Positions 47,076 to 56,556 of a stretch of 64,000 nucleotides of DNA are shown here, one piece after another; within the stretch, counting starts at the first letter, position 1, and each line of letters begins with the position of its first letter. Origin of the DNA: CAVREM01 sp963728825 (lineage in GTDB: Bacteria > Acidobacteriota > Vicinamibacteria > Vicinamibacterales > CAVVIG01). The notes below the pieces were generated by a model. The model searched no databases and was not told where the DNA came from. It was given only the letters and a program-made list of their open reading frames with translations. The position numbers were made by a program, and so were the translations under genes. The DNA lies in assembly GCA_963728825.1 (NCBI GenBank), contig CAVSLA010000006.1, positions 1 through 64,000 of the forward strand, given 5' to 3'.

Positions 47076-47720
47076 TTACTCCGCAGCGGTTCGCGGCTCA
47101 CGCCGTCGCATTTCCTTGAGCATCTCGTCGGGCGGTACGAAAAACGGGTTCTCCTGCAGAATGCCGCCGATAATGACCATCGGGTGCGTGCGCATGATAT
47201 CCATCACGACTTCTGCGCCAAACTGGCGCAAGTCATATGTTCAACACACCGCGTCGTCGTACTTGGGCAGGACGTAATTCAACCGCGTTTCGTACTCCAC
47301 GATGTCGTCGACGCCCGGCCGATCTTCAAGCGCCCACTCCATGTTGGCGACCAGGCGGGTGAGGGGATAGCCTGCGGCCTTGCCGGCTTGCAGGACTTCC
47401 TCGATCAAGGCGAGCATCCGATTCTGATCGAAGTGGCCGTCCCGCAAATATGCATCTTCCCACCGGCGGATCTCCAGTTGCCCCGAGCGTTCGCGCTCTT
47501 CGACCGCAACACCAACGTCCTGCAGGCGGCGGCGATGCTCGGTCCTGTGGTCGTCCTTCACGATGTGGAACGCCTTATCGCCCTGCTCGAAACCTTCCTT
47601 GATGAAAGGGAGCAGCACGCGGTACTCTTCGTCCTTGCTGTTGAAGAAGGCGCAGACGTGCCGGGAGCGGCCGAGTGCTGCTCCGGCCAACCGCACCTGC
47701 CGCCCCGCTTCGCCCATCAC
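47076..47720 (-). CDS. MEDS/DcmR-type sensory protein with in-frame TGA at a conserved Cys
   Basis: Codons 1-159 encode the MEDS domain (HVCAFFNSKDEEYRVLLPFI, GDKAFHIVKDDHRTEH, TRLVANMEWALEDRPG, RLNYVLPKYDDAVC). A TGA at 47241-47243 stops it. The same frame continues TYDLRQFGAEVVMDIMRTHP, MVIIGGILQENPFFVPPDEM and ends at TAA 47076-47078, giving 214 codons. That C-terminal part is conserved in the family, where homologues usually read V-I-C-T-Y-D, so TGA replaces Cys. Either this is a nonsense mutation, or TGA encodes selenocysteine; a hairpin follows directly. It lies upstream of the hybrid kinase. MEDS domains are proposed sensors of small hydrocarbon derivatives. Confidence 0.8.
47214..47230 (-). 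promoter_or_regulatory. SECIS-like hairpin after the in-frame TGA
   Basis: In the mRNA, UGCGCCA-GUU-UGGCGCA forms a perfect 7-bp stem with a 3-base loop starting with G. The loop begins 17 bases after UGA. That fits bacterial SECIS geometry as described (G in the first loop positions, 16-37 bases from UGA). GC-rich codons could make such a hairpin by chance. Confidence 0.35.
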
Positions 47721-48120
47721 GTCGCTCCTTTGGAAGACAGCGTGACCAGCATAACGCGTCGGCGCCCTGTGAAACAGAGTTCTGCCCGAACCGATGTTCT
47801 ACGAGTGCGCCATCACCCCAAATCGCGCAGGGTCGAATTGTTGAGCTAGCCTCGCTTTTTTGCGGCGCTCCACGCGTCCAACTCGAACACCCCCGGGAAC
47901 TAATCGCGGCGGCGACGGTGCCAGCGGGAGACAGCAAGTCGATGGCATCCCTCATCGCGGTCGGCACTCGATCTCGGGTCTGCTCACCACCTTCGTAGCG
48001 GTGGGTCAACGCAAGACGACGTCCTCACGTGATGACGTAGCTTGTGATATTGATAACGGCTAAACCGAAGGCTGGCCAGCGTCGGCCGACACAAGATTCA
48101 CTCGATTTGAGTCGTCGCGA
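47721..48120. other. Intergenic region, no gene seen
   Basis: About 400 bp between two leftward genes. All frames are interrupted or are shadows, and I recognise no RNA or repeat. AT-richer sequence at 48035-48065 (TGTGATATTGATAAC) could hold a promoter, but no clear -35/-10 pair stands out. Confidence 0.4.
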
Positions 48121-50474
48121 TCAGCAGCCGAGCGCGTACACCACAACCTCCCGCGACGTCATCGTCCGACCCTGTCTCCACAATCGATCGAGATCCTCCT
48201 GGCGAAGCGCCGTCCGAACCGCCCCCACGCCTCGTTCGTAATCGTCGCGGTAGAACGACACGATCGACGCACCGATCGACTCGCGGAGCGCCTCGGCGGC
48301 GCCAAACAACCGCGCGGCGCTCGCAAAGTCCTGCTTCGCCGCCAGTGCCTCGGCAAGACTTTCGACGCTGCGCGACACGAACCATTTCTCGTCGAGATCC
48401 TGCAAGACGACAAGGCTTTCCTTCAGCCACGCGACGGCACGGTCGCAGTCGCCGCGGCGAAGCGCCATGATGCCGAGGTTTCGCAGCGGCAGCGCCATCG
48501 CCCATGGATCACCGATCGTGCGGCACAGATCGGCACTCTCGTTCAGCAGCGGCTCCGCGGACGTGTAGTCGGCGCGAATCATCTCGATCACACCCAAGCT
48601 GGGCGCAGGCCAGCGCGACGCCCCAGTCGTCGCCCTTCGCGCGATGGATGCTGACGCCCTCGCGCGCCAGTGTCCGGGCGAGCGCAACGTCATGCTGGGA
48701 GAGCACCTCCATGCTCAGGAAGTGCAGCGCGAGGCCGAGGTTGCGGCCGTCGCCCAGATCGCGCCAGAGCGCGACGCTCTCCTCCAGCCGGGGGCGGCCG
48801 ACCCGGTGATCGCCCATCGTCCACGCGAGCAGACCGTCGCCGAAGAGGGCCGCCGCGCGCATCGGCGAGTCGCGGGTGTGCTCGAGCCGCAGCGCCCCGG
48901 CAATCCACGCGCGGCCGTCGCTCCAGTGATTGCGGTGAAACCACACCCAGACGAGCGTCCCGGCCAGCCGCAATGCGGTGGCGGCATCATTGACGTCGAT
49001 CGAGAGTCGCAGCGCGGCGCGCAGATTCGGGTGATCGCGTTCGAGGCGGCCGAGCGATCGGGTCCGCTGAGCGGTATTGATCGCGGGCGCTTCGCGTTCC
49101 GCGATCGCGAGGTAAAACGCGGCATGGCGAGACCGTAGCCCGTCGAGCTCGCCGGCGGTGAGCCTTTCCCGAGCGTATTGACGAATCGTTTCCAGCAGCC
49201 GATAGCGGCACCCGTCGGGATCGGGCGCGTAGGAGACGTCGACCCACGACTTGTCGACGAGCCTGGTGAGCACATCGAGGATGTCGCTACTGTCGATCCC
49301 GTCTGCGCCCGCGACGCGTTCGGCTGCCTCGAGAGTGAACGGCCCGGCGAAGCCGACAGCCGCGCCAGTACCAGGCGTTCGACGCCTGAGAGCAGGTGAT
49401 GGCTCCAGTCGAAGGCCGCGCGGAGCGTCTGGTGGCGCGGGAGGGCGGCGGATCCACCGGTCAGGAGCTTGAAGGTATCGCCAGCCGATCGGCGATCTGA
49501 TCGGGCGTGATGGCCTTGACGCGCGCGGCGGCCAGCTCGATCGCGAGCGGCATGCCGTCGAGCCGCCTGCAGATTGCCGCGACCGAGCGCGCATTCTCGC
49601 TGGTCAACGCGAAGCCGGGAAGCGCTGAGGATGCACGATCGACGAAGAGCTCGACGGCTTCGAACGCGAACAGTTCGTCCGGATGCAGCTCGCTCGTCGC
49701 GTCGGGAGACGACATCCCCGGCAGCGACCACGTCACTTCGCCGCCGATGCCGAGCGGCTCGCGGCTGGTGGCGAGGATCTTCAGCGACGGACATCGCTGC
49801 AGCAGCGGCTCCGCAACCGAAGCGCACGCCTCGGTCACGTGCTCGCAGTTGTCGAGCACGAGGATTGGCCGGCCCGTCAGCTGCGCGGCAACGGCCTCCA
49901 GCAGCGGCCGGCCGTACGCCTCACGAACGCCGACCGCTCGCGCGACGGCCTGCGGCACCATCGACGGCTCCGCGAGCGCGACGAGATCGACCCAGAACAC
50001 GTCGGTCGCCGCACGATGTAGCTCTGCGATGGTTTCGACGACCAGCCGCGTCTTGCCCGACCCTCCCTCACCGGTGACGGTCACCAATCGCGCGCTGTCG
50101 AACAGCTCGCGGATCGTCCGCTTCTCCGCATCGCGTCCGATGAAGCGCGTCAGAAGCACCGGGCGGTTCGTGCCCTGTACCTCACCAACGAAACGGTAGC
50201 CGTAGCGCTGCGCTGTCTCAATGAACTGCGGGCGGGCGGGATCGTCGCCGAGCGCCGCGCGGATCTCGCGCACCGATACTTTCAGCACGGCGTCGGTGAC
50301 GCTCGTGTCGGGCCACAGCGCCTCGAGCAGCTGATTCTTCGTGACGAGCACGCCGGGCCGCTGCAGCAAGTACTCCAGCAGCGCGAGCGACTTCGGACGA
50401 AGGGCAATTTCCTCCTGGTCCCGGAACAGGCGCCGATTGACCGGATCGAGGGCGAAGGGGGGAAAAACGATCAC
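48121..50474 (-). pseudogene. Winged-helix/NB-ARC-like ATPase/TPR regulator with three frameshifts
   Basis: A large transcription regulator of about 780 residues when rejoined. Residues 1-105 are an OmpR/CadC-type winged helix (LRPKSLALLEYLLQRPGVLV, IETAQRYGYRFVGEV). Next is a STAND-type ATPase with Walker A VTVTGEGGSGKTRLV and Walker B RPILVLDNCEHV. The C-terminal half is TPR-like (LGRLERDHPNLRAALRLSID, DCDRAVAWLKESLVVLQDLD). The frame changes at about 49478 (a G lost from GGG), 49355 and 48598 (a G gained in GG). Each break is one base and the flanking protein is well conserved, so sequencing error is plausible. It is divergent from the nitronate monooxygenase gene, its likely target. Confidence 0.8.
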
Positions 50475-50595
50475 GCTGCACCCTTACCGTCATTTTACCA
50501 ATTGCTTATGACCCGGCCGCCGCTCGCGTCCTATCGTCTCGTGCCGATGGTTGCCCAGAGGTTGTTTGGACAGGACAACACGCGAAGGAGGACAC

Positions 50596-51686
50596 GTGAG
50601 CGAACACCTCAGCTTGAACACGCGGTTGACCCGCGACTACGGCGTCCGCTATCCGTTCGTCAGTGCCGGCATGGGCTTCATCGCGCTGCCGCAACTTGTG
50701 GCGGCGGTCTCGAAGGCAGGCGGGATCGGCGTGATCGGCGTAGCCCCCGAGAACGCCCAAGGTATGGCACGCATGATCCGCGAAGTTCGCTCGCACACCG
50801 GTTCGATCTTCGGCGTAGATCTCATTCACGAGACGTCGGGGTTCGGCGCGTTCACCACCGACGAGCACGTCGACGTGTGCGCCGCCGAGCGCGTACCGCT
50901 CGTCGTCTTCTACTGGAATCCGCCGCCGCATCGCTGGGTGGACACGCTGCGGCGGGCTGGATGCCATGTGTGGATGCAGACCGGCGTCGTGGACCACGCG
51001 AAGCAGGCGGTCGATGCGGGCGTCGAGGCCCTGGTCGCGCAGGGGCTCGAAGCGGGCGGGCATGTCAAGAGCGAGGCGCCAATGCTCCGGAACCTCGAGC
51101 GCGTGCGCAACGCCGTTCCGCCGTCGATCCTCGTGCTGGCCTCCGGCGGCATCTGCACCGGTCGTTCGGTGGTCGACGCCCTGTCGCATGGCGCAGATGG
51201 CGTGTGGGTCGGCACGAGCCTCGTCGCGTCGATCGAGGCCAACGCCCATGCCGAGTACAAGCGGCGGCTCGTCCAGGCCACCGCCACCGACACGACGATC
51301 ACCACCATGTTCGGTCCGGATTGGCCGGATCAGCCGATGCGCGTGCCGCGCAACCGCGTCGTGTGCGAATGGGCTGGACGCGAGAAGGCGATCCCAAATC
51401 CGCCGCCGCTTCCGGCGGTGATCGGCCACACGAAGCTCACGCCCTACAGCGCGCCCGAGGGCGTCGACTATCCGATGCCGACGTTCGCTGCCATCTTGAC
51501 CACACCCGACACGACCGGCGACTTCGAAGAAATGTGTCTTCCTGCCGGTGAGGGGGTGACGATGATCACGCGAATCCGTCCGGCCGCTGAGATCGTCGAG
51601 GAGATGATGGCGGCGCACGGGCCATCTTCGAGACCGACCAGCTGTCCGCAATCGTCGGCCGCATGCCTTCCTTGTCGGGGACGTGA
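50596..51686 (+). CDS. Nitronate monooxygenase family flavoprotein, late frameshift
   Basis: An FMN-dependent TIM-barrel enzyme that oxidises nitronates (formerly 2-nitropropane dioxygenase). GTG 50596 follows AAGGAGGACAC. It has PFVSAGMGFIALPQLVAAVS, GVEALVAQGLEAGGHVKSE and ILVLASGGICTGRSVVDALS, with the FMN phosphate site at GADGVWVGTSLVAS. His in EAGGH corresponds to the family catalytic base. Near 51614 one G seems lost from GGCGGC: the proper C terminus (ARAIFETDQLSAIVGRMPSL, stop 51684-51686) is in the next frame. Without correction, translation runs into unrelated sequence to 51837. It is divergent from the ATPase/TPR regulator gene. Confidence 0.88.
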
Positions 51687-52696
51687 TATAAGCTGCGGCG
51701 GTCATCGACGCCGCCGCGGTCAAGCCGCTGCTGATGGTCGTGACCGGTGGGCGGGCTCGCTGGGAACGGGAGGTCATCGTCCATTGCGCCGATGCCGCGG
51801 AATAATTGAATGTCCCGGAGAACTGGCTGAGTACTAACAACGGCTAGACGGACGTGACCTGAAGGGTGTGTCCCGCTGAGCTTTACCTACACCCCCGCGC
51901 TGTTGTTCGCGACCGGAGCCGGCAAGAGCAGATGGCGGATCTGGCGGCCAGCACAATCAGGTCGCACCCCTTTGATCGTGCCGGAGTCCCTCGTGACACA
52001 GGTTGGCTCAATTGGATTCCGAGCTTCATAAGTTCCCCGTGAATTCTCGACGCATCGACATGGCAAGGGCCGAATTGCCGAAAAGGGTCCTGCGCAATCG
52101 TTAGCGGCTGGGATGTGGTTCCTTCCTCGGTTCTGATAGGGCGGGCGCGAGCAAGCGTACCTTCGCGTCGAGGTCGCGCGCTCGGGTGAGGCGCAACGAA
52201 TTCACCGCCGCATCGTAAAATGGATTTCTTTGATATCGTCCGGCGACCCGCGCGATCGGATGCGTGGCGATCGCGGCGTCCAGGATGCGCCGCGGCGTTC
52301 GCCGCCGATGAAACAGGCACAAGCCTGTCGCGCGACTCGAAGCGAATAGGGTCTTCAGCAGCGCTTCGTAGGCAATTAATCGGTTCGCGCCGCCAGGCTC
52401 TGGTCTGGGGTAGAGAACGATGTGGGTTCGGATCCGCCGCACTGGACCCGAATCATTTGAACGCCAATTCAGGGACCAGAGGCCAAGGGGGCGCTGACCC
52501 GTTTGTCCGAACCGGTCGGACCGAGTGTCTTGGCTGGTTGTTCACGTCCAAGGCGCATCTCGAACGGACGCTGGCGTTGTTATCGATTCACTACGAGGCC
52601 AGCGTCCTCACGAAAGCCGGGATCTGGCGCCACGCAGGCGCGGCCGGACCGAGAAGTCGCCAACTCGCAACTCGGCCAAAAGCCGGCGCTATCGTC
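51687..52696. other. Degenerate region with mobile-element debris
   Basis: No intact gene. A short open run near 51695-51800 (VIDAAAVKPLLMVVTGG) is unassigned. A transposase-like fragment lies at 51991-52059. The remaining frames are not recognisable. This looks like scrambled insertion debris between two functional modules. Confidence 0.5.
51991..52059 (-). pseudogene. Integrase-core transposase fragment
   Basis: The minus strand reads DASRIHGELMKLGIQLSQP then VSR, matching the helix-turn-helix that precedes the rve integrase core in IS481/IS3-like transposases (usual form: RIHGELLKLGI-S--TVSRYL). Nothing flanking it is readable as the rest of the protein. Confidence 0.45.
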
Positions 52697-52963
52697 TGGG
52701 GGGGAGTTGTGTATTCGGTGACCGGCCATGTAGGAATGGACTTGCTGCTGACCGTTGGCGTCGGGGAAAGCACGTTCGAAGTGCTCGTTGCGCCAACTGA
52801 CTGGCTCGATCGGAGCAACGTCGTGCTCCGCGCAGGCGAGACGGTCGAAATCGTGGGCGCACCTGACCCCACCACGCCGAATACCATCGTGGCCCGCGAG
52901 ATCCGAAGCCCAACCCAGACGATCGTGCTGCGCGACAGCGACGGGAAGGCGCTCTGGAACTAA
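52697..52963 (+). CDS. OB-fold-like domain fragment
   Basis: The last 88 codons of a longer open frame (which extends up to 52220) look coding: VVYSVTGHVGMDLLLTVGVG, FEVLVAPTDWLD, LRAGETVEIVGAP, IVAREIRSPTQTIVLRDSDG and KALWN. The pattern is that of small OB-fold domains in secreted proteins (ligand-free beta barrels ending in LRD--G-PLW). No start codon or signal peptide can be assigned, and the upstream codons are not convincing. It is probably a truncated gene. Confidence 0.5.
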   Translation, partial: WGGVVYSVTGHVGMDLLLTVGVGESTFEVLVAPTDWLDRSNVVLRAGETVEIVGAPDPTTPNTIVAREIRSPTQTIVLRDSDGKALWN

Positions 52964-52973
52964 GGACGTCTTC

Positions 52974-53029
52974 TGAGATCGAGTCTCATTCTTCGGATCA
53001 ATCGAATTTGTTTCGTGAGATCGAGTCTC
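52974..53029 (+). repeat. Pair of 14-bp direct repeats 42 bp apart
   Basis: TGAGATCGAGTCTC occurs at 52974-52987 and again at 53016-53029, upstream of the cytochrome genes. Each copy has GAGA/TCTC arms. The 42-bp spacing equals four helical turns, fitting two operator sites on one face of the DNA. Function inferred from position. Confidence 0.5.
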
Positions 53030-53094
53030 GTCACTGCGCCGCCGTCGTCGTGTGCTAGCGTGGCCGACAACCCGCAAACGCCCGGAGAAACATA

Positions 53095-54192
53095 CTGGTT
53101 ATTGCGACTGCCTTCCTGCTCTTTATTTTCACCGCGAGCACCGTATGGGCTTCGCCGCCGGCCCAAGGGCCTGGCCAAGAGAAGGGAGCGGACCTGTACC
53201 AATCGGCGTGTGCTGCGTGTCACGGTGCGGACGGCCGCGGCGTGACGCGGCCGCTCATCGGGTTCGACACGCCTCTCCCCGACTTCACCGACTGCAGCTT
53301 TTCGACGGTCGAACCGGATGCCGACTGGATGGCGGTGGCGCATGATGGTGGTCCCGCGAGGGGTTTCGATCGTCGGATGCCCGCGTTCGGCGACGCGATG
53401 ACCGATCGGGAGCTGCAACGGGTGCTCGAGTACCTTCGGGGCTTCTGCACCAGCAAGGCTTGGCCGCGCGGCGAGCTCAACGTACCGCGTGCGCTGGTGA
53501 CCGAGAAGGCCTTTCCCGAAAACGAAGCAGTATTAACCACCACCGTCAACACGAGCGGGCCTGGGCACGTCGCCAACGAGATTCTGTACGAGCAGCGACT
53601 CGGATCCCGGACGCAGTTCGAGCTGGCGGTCCCGCTGCTGGTCCAGCAGGCTGTCGGAGGATGGGGTCGAGGTCTTGGCGATATCGCGGTGGCGATAAAG
53701 CACGTCGTGATGCACAGCCTCGACCGAGGGCACATATTGAGCGCTGCGGGTGAGATTGTTCTGCCAACGGGGAAAGAAAACGCCAGCCTGGGCGGTGGCG
53801 TAACCGTGTTCGAGCCGTTCCTCGCCTTCGGTCAGCTCCTCCCTGCAGACAGCTTCCTGCAATTCCAGGGCGGATTCGAACTGCCGTTCGATTCGGCGGC
53901 AGAGCGCGAGGCCTTCTGGCGGGCGGTCGCGGGGAAGAGCTTCTCACAGGGGCGCTTCGGCCGCTCGTGGTCGCCGATGGTGGAGTTGCTGGCGCAGCGC
54001 GAGCTCGAATCCGGCGCGACCATCCATTGGGACCTCGTGCCGCAGATGCAGGTCACGCTCAACAAACGTCAGCACATCATGATCAACGCGGGCGTGAGGT
54101 TTCCAGTCAACGAGCGGGAGGGTCGTAGCACCGAGGTGATCACCTATTTCCTCTGGGACTGGTTCGACGGCGGGCTACGAGACGGATGGTGA
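53095..54192 (+). CDS. Cytochrome c fused to outer-membrane porin-like barrel
   Basis: A 365-residue exported fusion. The open frame begins after a TAG with no ATG, GTG or TTG before the signal peptide (VIATAFLLFIFTASTVWA). CTG 53095, 7 bases after GGAG, is the likeliest start; ATA 53092 is another option. CxxCH is at residues 39-43 (ACAACHGADGRG), and the distal axial Met is probably in RRMPAFGDAM. Residues 130-365 alternate as beta strands (ILYEQRLGSRTQFELAVPLL, GHILSAAGEIVLPTGKENAS) and end in an aromatic residue, like a porin. It lies 4 bp upstream of the pentaheme cytochrome gene. Together they resemble porin-cytochrome electron conduits. Confidence 0.78.
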   Translation: MVIATAFLLFIFTASTVWASPPAQGPGQEKGADLYQSACAACHGADGRGVTRPLIGFDTPLPDFTDCSFSTVEPDADWMAVAHDGGPARGFDRRMPAFGDAMTDRELQRVLEYLRGFCTSKAWPRGELNVPRALVTEKAFPENEAVLTTTVNTSGPGHVANEILYEQRLGSRTQFELAVPLLVQQAVGGWGRGLGDIAVAIKHVVMHSLDRGHILSAAGEIVLPTGKENASLGGGVTVFEPFLAFGQLLPADSFLQFQGGFELPFDSAAEREAFWRAVAGKSFSQGRFGRSWSPMVELLAQRELESGATIHWDLVPQMQVTLNKRQHIMINAGVRFPVNEREGRSTEVITYFLWDWFDGGLRDGW

Positions 54193-54196
54193 TGAG

Positions 54197-55864
54197 GTGA
54201 TCCGACACAGAAAGGCCGCAGCGCTGCTCACGCCTCTCGCTGCCGCATACCTCTCAGTCCTCTCAGTGTCGTTGCCGCAGGCCGCTGGGCAGGTGTCGGA
54301 TCAGCCGGCCAAAGTGCCATCGGGTAACCCCGACCGGCTGTTTCTCACCTCGCACGACTGCATGGCGTGCCACAACGGTCTCACGACGCCAGCTGGCGAA
54401 GATGTCTCGATAGGCGTGTCGTGGCGCGCGTCGATCATGGCGAATTCGTCGCGCGATCCGTACTGGCAGGCGGCCGTGCGCCGAGAAATCCTCGATCACC
54501 CTGCCGCCGCCGAAGCAATCGAAGACGAATGCGCGATCTGCCACATGCCGATGTCACGAACCAAGGCGCGCGCCGAAAAGCGTCACGGCAGAATCTTCGA
54601 CCACCTGGCCATTGCTCGGCGGACGTCTACGGACGATCGTCTCGCTGCTGACGGCGTCTCGTGCACGGTGTGTCATCAGATCGGACCGGAGCGCCTCGGT
54701 ACATCCGACAGCTTCAACGGCGCGTTCGTCCTCGGCGAGCCGACAGCGAGCGGAGACCGGCGCGTGTTCGGTCCGTTTGAAATTGAAAACGGCCAGCGCA
54801 GCGTCATGCGCTCGGCAACCGGAATGACTCCTGAGGAAGCCACCTACCTCCGCCAATCAGAGATATGCGCCACGTGCCACACGCTCTTCACTCAGGCGCT
54901 CGGTCCGAAGGGTGAAGTGCGCGGCAGGCTCCCTGAACAGGTGCCCTACCTTGAATGGCAGCACAGCGCCTTCCGGCAGGAGAAAAGCTGCCAGTCGTGC
55001 CACATGCCGGAAGTGCAGCAGCCGACGCGAATGTCGTCGGTGCTCGGCGAGGAGCGGAGAGGCCTGGGCCGCCACACCTTCGTCGGCGGCAACTTCTTCA
55101 TGCTCCGCATGCTCAATCGCTATCGAAATGATCTCGGGGTCGAGGCGTTGCCGCGAGAGCTCGAAGCCGCCGCCGCTGCGACGGTGGCCCAGCTTCAGCG
55201 CGACACTGCCAGCCTCTCTGTAGTTCCAGACGCGAGTGCGCCGGGGCGCTTGGGAGTGGTGGTATCCGTCCGAAACCTCACGGGACACAAGCTGCCGACT
55301 GCTTATCCCTCTCGCCGCGTATGGATACATCTCGCCGTCCGCGATCGTGACAGTCAGATCGTCTTCGAATCGGGCTCGGTAGACACGTCAGGCCGGATTC
55401 AGGGCAACGACAACGACGATGACCCGGGTCGGTTCGAGCCGCATCACGACGAGATCACCAGTCCGGATCAGGTCCAGGTCTACGAATCGATCATGCGGGA
55501 TGCAGACGGCCTGGTAACAACCGGGCTGTTGCGAGCCATCAGTTACCTCAAGGACAACCGCCTGCTCCCGCGAGGGTTCGACAAAGCCAACGCACCGGGT
55601 GAGATTGCCGTTACCGGTGAGGCGAGGCAGGACCATGATTTCAACGCCGAAGGCGATCGCGTGAAGTACTTCGTGGATACGGCGGGTCGTACTGGCCCTT
55701 TCCAGATCGATGTTGAGCTGCGGTACCAGCCTATCTCGTACCGGTGGGCACAGAACCTTAAGGAGTACGACGCCTCGGAGACGAAGCGCTTCGTCACTTG
55801 GTACGAGGCGATGTCGAGCGGATCGTCAGAATTGCTCGCGCACGCGAGGGTGTCAATTCCCTGA
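54197..55864 (+). CDS. Pentaheme c-type cytochrome
   Basis: A 555-residue exported protein with five CxxCH haem sites: CMACH (55-59), CAICH (112-116), CTVCH (156-160), CATCH (224-228) and CQSCH (265-269). Residues 1-31 are a signal peptide. Residues 330-555 form a beta-rich domain without haems (VVVSVRNLTGHKLPTAYPSR, containing the HKLPTAYPSR block found in multihaem cytochromes). Haems lie only in the first half, so electrons probably move along that arm while the second half binds a partner. Start GTG 54197, 4 bp after the porin-fusion stop, indicates coupling. Confidence 0.88.
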   Translation: MIRHRKAAALLTPLAAAYLSVLSVSLPQAAGQVSDQPAKVPSGNPDRLFLTSHDCMACHNGLTTPAGEDVSIGVSWRASIMANSSRDPYWQAAVRREILDHPAAAEAIEDECAICHMPMSRTKARAEKRHGRIFDHLAIARRTSTDDRLAADGVSCTVCHQIGPERLGTSDSFNGAFVLGEPTASGDRRVFGPFEIENGQRSVMRSATGMTPEEATYLRQSEICATCHTLFTQALGPKGEVRGRLPEQVPYLEWQHSAFRQEKSCQSCHMPEVQQPTRMSSVLGEERRGLGRHTFVGGNFFMLRMLNRYRNDLGVEALPRELEAAAAATVAQLQRDTASLSVVPDASAPGRLGVVVSVRNLTGHKLPTAYPSRRVWIHLAVRDRDSQIVFESGSVDTSGRIQGNDNDDDPGRFEPHHDEITSPDQVQVYESIMRDADGLVTTGLLRAISYLKDNRLLPRGFDKANAPGEIAVTGEARQDHDFNAEGDRVKYFVDTAGRTGPFQIDVELRYQPISYRWAQNLKEYDASETKRFVTWYEAMSSGSSELLAHARVSIP

Positions 55865-55981
55865 TTCGGCTGTGCAACATCTACGTCAGAGTCCCTGTAG
55901 AAGCGACCTCATCCTGACACCACCTGACTGATTGCCTCGACCGAGATCTCACCACGCAAGAGAACTGGGGCCTTCAAGGAA
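55865..55981. other. Short gap after the cytochrome operon
   Basis: No gene and no clear terminator hairpin. It separates the cytochrome genes from the convergent OsmC remnant. Confidence 0.4.
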
Positions 55982-56228
55982 TTAGAAATCAAGCACGCGC
56001 GCTCCGCTTTCTCGAGGCATGCCGGGCCAGATCCTTACTGGTTCCGCGGGCACTTCGAGGTTGACGGACAGCTCGAACCTGGTGAACTGCATCACTCCCT
56101 CCACGCGATCGAGTGTGCCCACTGCGTTGCAGTGGATACCAGTCCACAACAGCTTCGATGTACCCGCGACGGCCCTGAACGTGAGAATGAGACAGTCGGC
56201 CACCGCGCCGACCACAAGCGCCTCGGGA
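55982..56228 (-). pseudogene. OsmC-family peroxiredoxin remnant cut by an IS3 element
   Basis: The minus strand reads PEALVVGAVADCLILTFRAV, then AGTSKLLWTGIHCNAVGTLD and GVMQFTRFELSVNLEVP: the second half of an OsmC-type thiol peroxidase. The family's second catalytic Cys lies in VADC. The frame runs straight into the left end of the IS3 element at 56229, which removed the N-terminal half with the first Cys. The C terminus is also shorter than usual. Confidence 0.65.
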
Positions 56229-56289
56229 TGACCTGCCCCCGGTAATCCGCCACGCCATAGAATGAGGCCCTCCGTTCCGAGGAGGACCG

Positions 56290-56556
56290 ATGAAACGGAG
56301 CAAGTTCACGGACGAGCAGATCCTGGCGATCGTCAAGGAGGGCGAAGCCGGGCGCAAGGTCGCCGACCTGTGTCGAGTCCACGGCATCACGGAGCAGACG
56401 TACTACCGGTGGAAGGCGAAGTACGGCGGGATGGAGCTCAGTGAGTTGCAGCGGCTGAAGCAGGTCGAGGATGAAAACCGGCGGCTGAAGCACATCGTGG
56501 CCGAGCAGACGCTCGACATCCACGCACTCAAGGCGGTCGTCGCAAAAAAGTGGTAG
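56290..56556 (+). CDS. IS3-family transposase OrfA (outer element)
   Basis: An 88-residue helix-turn-helix and leucine-zipper protein (KFTDEQILAIVKEGEAGRKV, GITEQTYYRWKAKYGG). It begins just after GAGGAGGACCG. It ends at a slippery A-AAA-AAG heptamer (56544-56550), the usual site of -1 programmed frameshifting to make OrfAB. Confidence 0.92.
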   Translation: MKRSKFTDEQILAIVKEGEAGRKVADLCRVHGITEQTYYRWKAKYGGMELSELQRLKQVEDENRRLKHIVAEQTLDIHALKAVVAKKW

